Source: Caulobacteraceae bacterium (GTDB taxonomy: Bacteria; Pseudomonadota; Alphaproteobacteria; Caulobacterales; Caulobacteraceae). Taken from it: a stretch of 64,000 nt of DNA. Where the stretch lies: positions 110,298 through 174,297 of the forward strand of contig JAUJMO010000001.1 of NCBI GenBank assembly GCA_030446805.1, given 5' to 3'. The position numbers were made by a program, and so were the translations under genes. The notes beneath the pieces are model-generated. The model was given only the letters and a program-made list of their open reading frames with translations, was not told where the DNA came from and searched no databases. Shown here piece by piece: positions 53,964-61,383 of this stretch (the first letter of the stretch is position 1; each line of letters begins with the position of its first letter).

Positions 53964-54977
53964 TCAGAGCGCCGCGCCGCCGCTGCGCGCCACCTCGGCC
54001 GCCCCATAGAAGCGAGGCTCGAACCGCGGCATCCACAGCACCTTGCCCAGGCCGCGCGCCGCGCGGTCCAGCATGTCGGCGCGTTCCGGACGGCGGAGAA
54101 GCCACAGCGCGGCCGCCGCGGCGCCGAACACGGCGGTTTGTGTCGCGCCGATGGCCATCCAGCGGGCCACCCCCAGCCGGTCGCCGCGGTAGGACGCAGT
54201 CTGCGACGGGCCCTGCCCATAGGCGAAGGCGCGCTTGACGGCATAGGTCAGGGTCGCGCGGTGCGGTGCGGGATGCTCCCAGACCCAGGCCTCGGCCGCC
54301 CAGGCGAAGCGGCGGCCAAGCCCGGCCAGCTTTGTGAACAGCAGGTCGTCCTCGCCGCCGATCTGATCCATCGCCGGGTCGAAGGGCGCCGGCCCGGCCA
54401 GGGCCGTGCTCCGGGTCAGCAGGGAGTTGCCGCAGCCCCAGTGGGTGGAGACCGGTCCAGACTGCGCCGGCCCTGTTCGCGAGAACAGCCGCTCCAGATA
54501 GGCGGTCGCCCAGCCCGAGCCGTCCGGCGCCCGGCCGCGGATGGGGCCGAAGGTCACGTCGGCCCCGTGCTCCCGGTGCACTCTGACGAGCGCGGCCAAC
54601 CATCCCGGGGGCGCCTCCTCGTCGTCGTCGAGAAAGGCGACGAGCTCGCCCGACGCCACGGCGAGCCCGCTGTTGCGCGCGGTCGCCACGCCTGGCTCCG
54701 CTTCGTGCACGAAGCGGAGCGGGAAGGGCGCCTCGGCCGCAAGCGTCTGCACCCCCGGTCCCGCCGAGCCTTCCGGAGAATTGTCCACCACCACCAGCTC
54801 CAGCGCGCCCGCGTCCGCCTGGGCGAACACGGAGCGGACCGCCCGCGCCAGGCTCTCGGGCCGGCGCAGGGTTGGCATGACGATGCTGATCACGGGGCTG
54901 ATCACGGGGCTGATCACGGGGCTGATCACGGGGCTAATGGCGGGGCTGGGGCCGGGATTGATGTCGGGCGGGCTCAC
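53964..54977 (-). CDS. Family 2 glycosyltransferase with N-terminal VISP tandem repeat
   Basis: A 337-residue GT2 enzyme. GTG 54977 is chosen because it overlaps the upstream stop by 4 bp, like the other junctions in this operon. The N-terminus is a proline-rich lead and four VISP repeats, then ISIVMPTLRRPESLARAV, ELVVVDNSPE, FLDDDEEAPPGW (DxD site) and GGEDDLLF (catalytic ED). ATG 54878 would start at the first core strand. It occupies the position of the deacetylase gene hfsH in C. crescentus but is not a deacetylase. Confidence 0.8.
   Translation of the reverse strand: MSPPDINPGPSPAISPVISPVISPVISPVISIVMPTLRRPESLARAVRSVFAQADAGALELVVVDNSPEGSAGPGVQTLAAEAPFPLRFVHEAEPGVATARNSGLAVASGELVAFLDDDEEAPPGWLAALVRVHREHGADVTFGPIRGRAPDGSGWATAYLERLFSRTGPAQSGPVSTHWGCGNSLLTRSTALAGPAPFDPAMDQIGGEDDLLFTKLAGLGRRFAWAAEAWVWEHPAPHRATLTYAVKRAFAYGQGPSQTASYRGDRLGVARWMAIGATQTAVFGAAAAALWLLRRPERADMLDRAARGLGKVLWMPRFEPRFYGAAEVARSGGAAL
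54891..54938 (-). repeat. Four tandem 12-bp repeats in the 5' end of the glycosyltransferase gene
   Basis: Units GTGATCAGCCCC (minus strand) repeat four times, the one nearest the gene start with one substitution. Each unit contains an in-frame GTG and encodes VISP. Degenerate copies continue to about 54962. Multiples of 12 keep the frame, so copy-number change alters only the N-terminal length. Confidence 0.9.
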
Positions 54978-55891
54978 AGGACTTCTGCATAACAGGCTGC
55001 ACGATAGGTCTTCGCGGCCGCCACCCGCAGCTTCAAGGGCACGGCCGTGGCCACGGCCAGCCGCTTCAGCATCGGCCGCCACAGGCGCCGCAGCGGCGCC
55101 CGGCGCAGCACCCGCGCGGCGCGGAAGCTGGCGTAACGGGCCACGATCTCCGGGTGGGCCTGAAGCACCCGGGCGAAGTTGCCGGCGGACTGCTCGTATT
55201 TGCGCGTGAGCGTCTCGGCCGTGTCCAGGCCCAGGTGCGTGGCGGTGTTGTCGATGTGCAGGATGGGCCAGCGGCGGCCCACCCGCATGGCCCACTCCAC
55301 ATCCTCCCAGCCCCAACCGGTGAAGCTCTCGTCGAAGCGTTCGCTGTCGAACACCTCGCGGCGGACCAGGAGATTGCTGGTGAAGACGTGCTTTTCCGGG
55401 GCTCGCGAACGGTGTGCGGCGGGCAGGCAGTCCGACCCGCGCGACATCGCCTGATGCAGCACGGTGTGCGGCGTCACCGGCGCGCCGTCCACGGTGAAGC
55501 CGCCAAAGGCGACCGGCGCCTCCACATGCGTCCATCGCTGCAGGAAGTCCTCGCCGTCGGGCAGCATGTCGCTGTCCAGGAACAGCAGGCGCTGGGATCG
55601 GGCGTGGCGGGCGAGGCGGTTGCGGCCGCGCGCGCGGCCCTCGTTGGGCACGCTGACCAGCCGCGCCGGCGCGCGCAGAACGGCCACATCGGCGGCCACG
55701 GCGCCCGCCCGGACCCGGTCCGGGTCGCCGTCGTCGAGCACCACGATTTCGATCCGGCCGTCGAGCCCGGCGGCCTGCCGATCGAGCACCTGGAGCAGCG
55801 GGCGTGGATCATCGCCGTGAAAGGGGATCAGCACGGACAGGGTGGGCTCCGGGCCCGCCCACGACGGGCTCTCGGTGGTATGCTCTTTCAT
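54974..55891 (-). CDS. hfsG: Family 2 glycosyltransferase, HfsG-like
   Basis: A 305-residue GT2 enzyme. LSVLIPFHGDDPRPLL begins the GT-A fold, LLFLDSDMLPDG holds the DxD metal site and GWGWEDVEWAMRVGRRWP is the conserved ED region. No membrane helix is obvious. The start ATG 55891 overlaps the flippase stop (ATGA). It probably adds a sugar to the lipid-linked repeat unit. The HfsG label comes from its place between hfsF and the end of the operon. Confidence 0.75.
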   Translation of the reverse strand: MKEHTTESPSWAGPEPTLSVLIPFHGDDPRPLLQVLDRQAAGLDGRIEIVVLDDGDPDRVRAGAVAADVAVLRAPARLVSVPNEGRARGRNRLARHARSQRLLFLDSDMLPDGEDFLQRWTHVEAPVAFGGFTVDGAPVTPHTVLHQAMSRGSDCLPAAHRSRAPEKHVFTSNLLVRREVFDSERFDESFTGWGWEDVEWAMRVGRRWPILHIDNTATHLGLDTAETLTRKYEQSAGNFARVLQAHPEIVARYASFRAARVLRRAPLRRLWRPMLKRLAVATAVPLKLRVAAAKTYRAACYAEVL

Positions 55892-57330
55892 GCCGTCCTC
55901 GCGCACAGGCCGCTCCGCAGGCGCCCGAGACGCTCGCGGAGGTGAGCGTCCAACAGGAGCATCACCGCGGCGTAGGTCGCCGCGCCCACGGCCGCCTTGC
56001 CAAGCAGTTCAAGCCAGCCTCCGGGCGAGGGCAGGGCCGCCACGCAGGCCGCCATCACGCCCGAGGCCAGCCCGGCGCGCGCCAGCGCCGTCCAGGGAAC
56101 CGGCAGGATCAGCACGGTCCGGCCCAGGGTCGCCGACAGCAGCGCGCCCAGCGCATAGCCGATGGTGGTGGCCCAGGCCGCGCCGATCAGGCCGAAGCGC
56201 GGCACCAGCAGGACGTTCAGCCCGATGCTGAGCAGGGCGGGCGCCATCATCACGCCGACCAGCAGTCCGGTGCGGCGCCCCAGGGTGAAGGCCTGGCCGA
56301 AATAGTGCGTGTGCAGGCCGGCGAAAAAGGCCGCCATTGCGATCAAGGGCGTCACGGACGCCGCCTGCGCCCTGAGCTCCTCGCCCACCAGGATGCCGAT
56401 CAGCGGCTCCGAAACCAGCGCCAAGCCCGTTGCCGCCGGCAAGGCCAGCCAGATCAGCAGTTCGCCCTGCTCGCGAGCCGCGCGGGTCAGCGCCTCCGGC
56501 CCGCCGCGCTCGAGCGCGGCCACCAGCGCCGGCCCCCCCGCAAGGCTCAGCCAGACGAACAGCACGTCCAGCAGCCGGTTCCCGACCGAATAGCCCGCGT
56601 GGTAGGCGCCCACGCTGGCCTCGTCGAGGAAGGTGGCGATAAGAAAGCGGTCGGCCGTGGCCAGGGCCAGCGAGGCGACCAGCGCCAACGCCACGGGCAG
56701 GCCGTAGCCGATGTTGCGCCGGAGCCGCTCGGGATCGATCCCGCCGCCCCGGGCGCGTCGCATCTCGCCCGGCCAGAACCAGGCCAGGCAGGCGGCCACC
56801 AGGACGCCGTAGCCCGCCAAGGGCGCCGCGCCTCCCCAGCCGGCCAGGGCCAAGGCCATGCCCGCCAGGAACCCTCCGCCCGTGATCACGATGTCGATGG
56901 TGGCGAACCCGCGCACGTCGCCGGTGGCGCGCATGCGCTCCATCACCAGCCGCAGCGCGCTTTTCAGAGCGAAAGCGAGCACGCCGGCCCCGACGGCCAG
57001 CTTCAGGTCCGGATCCAGCGGCAGCAGGAGCAGGAGAGGCGCGCCCAGCGTCAGCACAACTGCAACCATGATCCACACCGCCCGGTGCAGGGTTCGCAGA
57101 TGCGTCGCCAGCCCACCGCCCGCGGTTTCGGCCGCGGTGAATCGGGCGGTCGCCGCCTCGTTCCATGTCAGGAAGATCGTCTGGCTCAGCGCGCCCACGG
57201 AGTAGGCCAGCGCGTAATGTCCATAGGCTTCGGGCGTGAGCAGCCGGGTGAAGGCGATCACCGCCCCGAAGCCCGCCAGCGCCTGCACGATCTGCACAGG
57301 CAGGTAGCCCATCACCCCTCGCCAGAACAT
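55888..57330 (-). CDS. hfsF: Lipid-linked oligosaccharide flippase, HfsF-like (Wzx/MATE-like)
   Basis: A 480-residue polytopic protein with about 12-14 hydrophobic helices of the polysaccharide-synthase/Wzx family: FTRLLTPEAYGHYALAYSVG at the start, ATADRFLIATFLDEASVGAYHAGYSVGNRLL in the middle, and FGLIGAAWATTIGYALGALL near the end. It would flip undecaprenyl-linked repeat units to the periplasm. It is the second gene of the minus-strand operon hfsE-F-G-GT. Confidence 0.85.
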   Translation of the reverse strand: MFWRGVMGYLPVQIVQALAGFGAVIAFTRLLTPEAYGHYALAYSVGALSQTIFLTWNEAATARFTAAETAGGGLATHLRTLHRAVWIMVAVVLTLGAPLLLLLPLDPDLKLAVGAGVLAFALKSALRLVMERMRATGDVRGFATIDIVITGGGFLAGMALALAGWGGAAPLAGYGVLVAACLAWFWPGEMRRARGGGIDPERLRRNIGYGLPVALALVASLALATADRFLIATFLDEASVGAYHAGYSVGNRLLDVLFVWLSLAGGPALVAALERGGPEALTRAAREQGELLIWLALPAATGLALVSEPLIGILVGEELRAQAASVTPLIAMAAFFAGLHTHYFGQAFTLGRRTGLLVGVMMAPALLSIGLNVLLVPRFGLIGAAWATTIGYALGALLSATLGRTVLILPVPWTALARAGLASGVMAACVAALPSPGGWLELLGKAAVGAATYAAVMLLLDAHLRERLGRLRSGLCARTA

Positions 57331-57394
57331 GCGCGCCTTTTCCCTAGCCGAGCTCGAGCCTTATCGCGCCGCCCGTTGCGGAGCCGTGAAGGCT

Positions 57395-58915
57395 TCAGCG
57401 GATCGCCGCCTTGTCGCCCAGCAGGCGCGGCACGGTGACCAGCACGATGTAGAGGTCCAGCCACAGCGACCGCCGCTCGATATACTCCACGTCCAGCGCC
57501 ACCCGGGCGGCCACCTCCTCCGAGGTGTGCACCGGACCGCGCGAGCCATGGATCTGCGCCCATCCCGTGATGCCGGGCTTGATCCGGTGCCGGTGGGCGT
57601 AGTGGGCCACCAGCTTGGAGGCTTCCGCCTCGCCCGTCATCATTCCGATGGCATGCGGGCGGGGCCCCACCACGCTCATCTCGCCACACAGCACGTTGAA
57701 GATCTGCGGCAGTTCGTCGAGGCTCGTCTTGCGGATGAACCGACCGACCCGGGTGACCCGGTCATCATCCTTGGTCACCTGGCGCCGCGCGGTGGCGTCC
57801 GAGGCCTCCACGCGCATGGAGCGGAACTTCCACACGGTGATGACTTCGTTGTTGAAGCCGTGCCGCTTCTGCCGGAACAGGATCGGCCCCGGGCTGTCGA
57901 GTCGCACCGCCAGGGCCACCGCCGCGAACAGGGGCGCGGTCAAGAGCAGGCCGATCACGGCCAGCACCACGTCCTGCACCCGCTTGCCGAAGGCGCGGCT
58001 GTCGTCGCTGCGCCGTCCGTCCACAAAGGCCAGGGGCGCGTCCGTGATCCGCTCCAGCGAGCGCCCGTCGCCGGGAAGCAGCAGGGTCACCTCATTGGGC
58101 AGGTTGCGCAGCCGGTCCACCAGGGCCCGCGTGCGGGCCTCCGTGGCGTCGGTGACGGTGATCACGATCCGGTCCACATAGGGCAGCAGCCGGTGCTCCA
58201 GCAGCGCCTCGAGGTCGCCCAGCACCGGCACGCCATGCAGCGTCACCGGCGCGCGCGCCGCCCGGTCGTCGAACACGCCCAGCACCGACACCTCTCGGGT
58301 GGCGAGCGCCGCCTCGATCAGCCGGCCGGCGGCGGGGGTGGCCCCCACGAACACCAGATTGGGCGTCATTCGCCCGTTGCGCCGCCAGGCCCGGGTCAGG
58401 TCGTAGGCGCCCAGGTGGAGCACACCCACGAGCAAGGCCGCCGATCCCGTCCAGACCAGCACGGCCGGCGCGCTGCGTCCGTCGGTGAACAGCCAGGCCG
58501 CCGCGAGCGCAGCGACGCCGGCCGCCGCGAAGGCCGTGGTCACCCGCAGGAGATGGCCCAGCGGCCGCTCCGAGCGGTTGTAGGCATAGGCGGCCGAAGC
58601 TCGAAGGCCGATCGCCGCGGCCACCGCCCCCACCACGAAAGGCGCCACATGGCCCAGCTCCGTGGTGAGGAGGGGACCTCCCGCCGCCCCGCCGGCCGCC
58701 AGCACGGCCAGCACGGTCAGCACGATCAAGTCCAGGCTTTGGAACGCCCTGGCCGCCGTCAGCGGGCCGATGCGTGAGCGCACCGGCACCAGTCGTGCAG
58801 GCCGCAGCGGGCCCCGTGCACGCCGGCCCTGGACCAGCCTGAGCCGGGGCGTCTCGGCAGGGATGGGACGAACGCTTTCGGGCGGGTTTGCAGCGGCGGA
58901 GACAGGGCGCGACAT
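57395..58915 (-). CDS. hfsE: Initiating polyprenyl glycosylphosphotransferase, HfsE-like
   Basis: A 506-residue membrane protein of the WbaP/WcaJ class. The N-terminal half has about four helices and a CoA-binding-like domain (LVFVGATPAAGRLIEAAL, VLGVFDDRAARAP). The catalytic C-terminal domain begins KRVQDVVLAVIGLLLTAPLF and holds VWKFRSMRVEA, TRVGRFIRKTSLDELPQIFN and EMSVVGPRPHAIGM with the catalytic Asp-Glu. It transfers a sugar-1-phosphate to undecaprenyl phosphate, starting the repeat unit. It is the first gene of its operon. Confidence 0.88.
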   Translation of the reverse strand: MSRPVSAAANPPESVRPIPAETPRLRLVQGRRARGPLRPARLVPVRSRIGPLTAARAFQSLDLIVLTVLAVLAAGGAAGGPLLTTELGHVAPFVVGAVAAAIGLRASAAYAYNRSERPLGHLLRVTTAFAAAGVAALAAAWLFTDGRSAPAVLVWTGSAALLVGVLHLGAYDLTRAWRRNGRMTPNLVFVGATPAAGRLIEAALATREVSVLGVFDDRAARAPVTLHGVPVLGDLEALLEHRLLPYVDRIVITVTDATEARTRALVDRLRNLPNEVTLLLPGDGRSLERITDAPLAFVDGRRSDDSRAFGKRVQDVVLAVIGLLLTAPLFAAVALAVRLDSPGPILFRQKRHGFNNEVITVWKFRSMRVEASDATARRQVTKDDDRVTRVGRFIRKTSLDELPQIFNVLCGEMSVVGPRPHAIGMMTGEAEASKLVAHYAHRHRIKPGITGWAQIHGSRGPVHTSEEVAARVALDVEYIERRSLWLDLYIVLVTVPRLLGDKAAIR

Positions 58916-59006
58916 GACGGTTCACAGTTGAGCGGCGGGGCGAACAGCTCGCCTCACGCGTGTTGTCCGCGGTCATGCAAGTCGCGCGCCGGTCCACTCC
59001 CGGCGG

Positions 59007-59475
59007 TTTGGTCGCCGCGTACGACGACACGGGCGCATCCGCCGGGTCGTCTTCGCGAAAGCCTTCGCCGCCCAGCGGACGGTCGCCGTACACCGAGGAC
59101 GGTGAGGCGTAGACTAGGCGCCTCACGCGGTGGTGACGGCACGCCTCCAGCACCGCCAAGATGCCCCGCCAGATTGGCCCGCTCATAGGCGAAGGGGTGG
59201 TCCAGCGACCAGCGCACCCCCGCCTGCGCCGCCAGGTGCACCACCCGGTCCACCCCGCCCCGCTCGAGGCGGTCGGCGACCACGCCCGGATCGGCGATGT
59301 CGCCCCGCACCATCTCGAAATCGGGACGCCCCGCCAGCCGTTCGGCCCGCGCCTGTTTCAGTTTGGGATCGTAGTAGCGGTTGAATTCGTCCAGCACCCG
59401 CTCGCCGCGCGCGAGCAGCCGCTCGGCCACATGGTAGCCGATGAACCCCGCCGCTCCGGTGACCAGAACCGTCAT
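59007..59475 (-). pseudogene. Decayed nucleotide-sugar 4-epimerase (UDP-glucuronate epimerase-like)
   Basis: From ATG 59475 the frame reads MTVLVTGAAGFIGYHVAERLL, YYDPKLKQARAERLAG and VHLAAQAGVRWS, the N-terminus of a GalE/UDP-glucuronate 4-epimerase. One extra base near 59158 shifts the frame. The continuation (AVLEACRHHRVRRLVYASPSSVYGD, SYAATK) is one frame over and homology stops at the catalytic YxxxK around 59007. The C-terminal two-thirds is missing. It is a truncated, frameshifted relic beside the polysaccharide cluster. Confidence 0.85.
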
Positions 59476-59511
59476 GCCGGGGGTCCTAACGTCGACCGCC
59501 TCCAAACGAAA

Positions 59512-59533
59512 GCGGGGCCCCGAAGGGCCCCGC
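59512..59533 (-). terminator. Terminator after the amino-acid permease gene
   Basis: A perfect 9-bp stem GCGGGGCCC/GGGCCCCGC with loop CGAA, followed on the minus strand by TTTCGTTT. It is about 40 bp past the permease stop. Confidence 0.7.
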
Positions 59534-59574
59534 TCCAGCTCAAGCTGTACACCCGCGAGGGCGCAGCCTCCGGC

Positions 59575-61137
59575 CTACACGCCCGGCACGGGCGGGGCGT
59601 CCGGATCGTCCTCATGGACCTCGACCAGGCCGCGACCGAGATGGCTGCGGGACCGGCTGTAGAGGAAGTAGATCACCATGCCGACGGCCCCCCAGACGGG
59701 CAGCACCAGCATCGCCGCCGTTGGCAGGTTGAAGAACAAGAACAGGCAGCCCGCGATGGTGGCGGGAGCGACCAGCCAGATCAGCGGCGTCTTGAACGGT
59801 CGGTGCCGGTTCTTCTCCGTTCGCCGCAGGATCAGCACCGCGATCGCCACCATCATGAACGCGTAAAGCGTGCCGGCGTTGGCGATGTCCGCGAGCTGCC
59901 CGACGGGGAGAAAGGCCGCGGCGAACGCCACCGCCGCGCCGGTGGCCATGGTGACGATGTGCGGGGTCTTCCACTTGGGATGCACACGGCTCAGAACGTC
60001 CGGGAGCAGCCCGTCGCGGCTCATCACGAAGAAGATCCGCGTCTGGCCGAAGATCAGCACCAGGATCACGGACGGCAACGCCAGGAAGGCGGCGATGCCC
60101 AGCATGTTCCCGACGGCTCCGAACCCGATCTGACGCAGGACGTGAGCCAGGGCTTCGTTGGAGCAAACCAGGGCGTCGGCGTATTGCGGCAGAGCGCATT
60201 GCCGCGCCAGCTCTTCCGATCCAGCCGGGAAGGGCACGCCGTTCGGCCCCATGACCGGCTGGCCGCCAATCGTTCCAACTGCGCCGGCCGCCACCAGGAT
60301 GTAGACGATGGTGCAGAACAGCAGCGAGCCGATCAGGCCGATGGGGACGTTGCGTTGCGGGTTCTTGGTCTCCTCGGCCGCGGTGGAGACGGCGTCGAAG
60401 CCCACATAGGCGAAGAAGATCGTGGCCGCCGCGCCGACCGCGCCCACGCCCGTGCCGAAGCCGCCGAACACGCCGGCGGGCAGGAAGGGGTTGAACTTGG
60501 CCATGTCGAACTGCGCCGAGCTCAGGGTGAGGATGACGAAGGCCGTGAGCGCGAGGACCTTGATCGCCACCAGCACCGCATTGACCTTGGCGCTCTCGCT
60601 GGTGCCCCTGACCAGCAGGGCGGTGACCAGCAGTGCGATGAGCACCGCGGGAAGATTGATGAAGCCGCCGGGCGCCCCGCCCAGCGCCAGGGGTCCGGCC
60701 GCCAACCATGGCGGTAGCTGAACCCCCAGGAACTCGTTCAGGATCGTTCCGCTGAAATACCCGGACCAACCCACCGACACCGCCGAGGCCGCCACCGCGT
60801 ACTCCAGCACCAGGGCCCAACCGACGGTCCACGCCAGTATCTCGCCCATCACCGCGTAGGTGTATGTGTAGGCCGAGCCCGCGACCGGGGCCATGGAGGC
60901 GATCTCCGCGTAGCAGAGCGCCGCCACGATGCAGATCAGGCCGGCGATCACGAACGCCAGCATCAGGCCGGGCCCCGCCTTTTGGGCGCCGGCCGCGGTC
61001 AGCACGAAGATGCCCGTGCCGATAACGCAGCCGATCCCGAACAGGGTCAGCTGGAACCAGCCTAGGGTGCGGTGGAGGGATTTCTTCTCCGCGGTCGCCA
61101 AGATGGCGTCGAGCGGTTTGACCCGGTCAAGAATCAT
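59575..61137 (-). CDS. APC-family amino acid permease (cationic amino-acid type)
   Basis: A 520-residue inner-membrane transporter with about 12-14 helices. LGWFQLTLFGIGCVIGTGIFVLTA contains the APC substrate-site GxGxG, and FFAYVGFDAVSTAAEETKNPQRNVPIGL is the consensus of the YfnA/CAT branch. It imports amino acids by proton symport or exchange; the specificity is unknown. The start ATG 61137 gives the usual charged N-terminus (KPLDAILATAEKKSLHRTLG). It is divergent from hrpB. Confidence 0.92.
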   Translation of the reverse strand: MILDRVKPLDAILATAEKKSLHRTLGWFQLTLFGIGCVIGTGIFVLTAAGAQKAGPGLMLAFVIAGLICIVAALCYAEIASMAPVAGSAYTYTYAVMGEILAWTVGWALVLEYAVAASAVSVGWSGYFSGTILNEFLGVQLPPWLAAGPLALGGAPGGFINLPAVLIALLVTALLVRGTSESAKVNAVLVAIKVLALTAFVILTLSSAQFDMAKFNPFLPAGVFGGFGTGVGAVGAAATIFFAYVGFDAVSTAAEETKNPQRNVPIGLIGSLLFCTIVYILVAAGAVGTIGGQPVMGPNGVPFPAGSEELARQCALPQYADALVCSNEALAHVLRQIGFGAVGNMLGIAAFLALPSVILVLIFGQTRIFFVMSRDGLLPDVLSRVHPKWKTPHIVTMATGAAVAFAAAFLPVGQLADIANAGTLYAFMMVAIAVLILRRTEKNRHRPFKTPLIWLVAPATIAGCLFLFFNLPTAAMLVLPVWGAVGMVIYFLYSRSRSHLGRGLVEVHEDDPDAPPVPGV

Positions 61138-61343
61138 CGCGTCGGCCCTCCCTGCCGTTGCACACCGTCTCCCGCTGATTTCACCGGGTGGATTCCATGA
61201 TGGAGCGTGCAGCTCCCGCCTCGCCGTGTCGGCGTTGTTGCGGTCATCTAAGCGTCTTCCCCCGATAATCCGGTCGGCTCTGCGGCCGATCCCTCAGCCG
61301 CCGACGTGACCTGGTTCTCTGCGGTCGGTCAAGCCTGTCTTCT

Positions 61344-61368
61344 CCTCTCCCCGCGATGTGGGGAGAGG
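61344..61368. repeat. Palindromic repeat element upstream of hrpB
   Basis: CCTCTCCCC (61344-61352) and GGGGAGAGG (61360-61368) flank a 7-base loop GCGATGT. It lies 15 bp before the hrpB GTG start, so it would form a hairpin in the 5' leader. The same CTCTCCCC/GGGGAGAG arms occur inside hrpB at 62866-62895. Confidence 0.7.
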
Positions 61369-61383
61369 GGGTAAGCAGGATCT

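Noticed and set aside
58092-59186. A 364-codon minus-strand gene upstream of and overlapping hfsE
   Set aside because: Only its first 60 codons are meaningful, as the shifted part of the decayed epimerase. The rest is an out-of-frame reading of hfsE.
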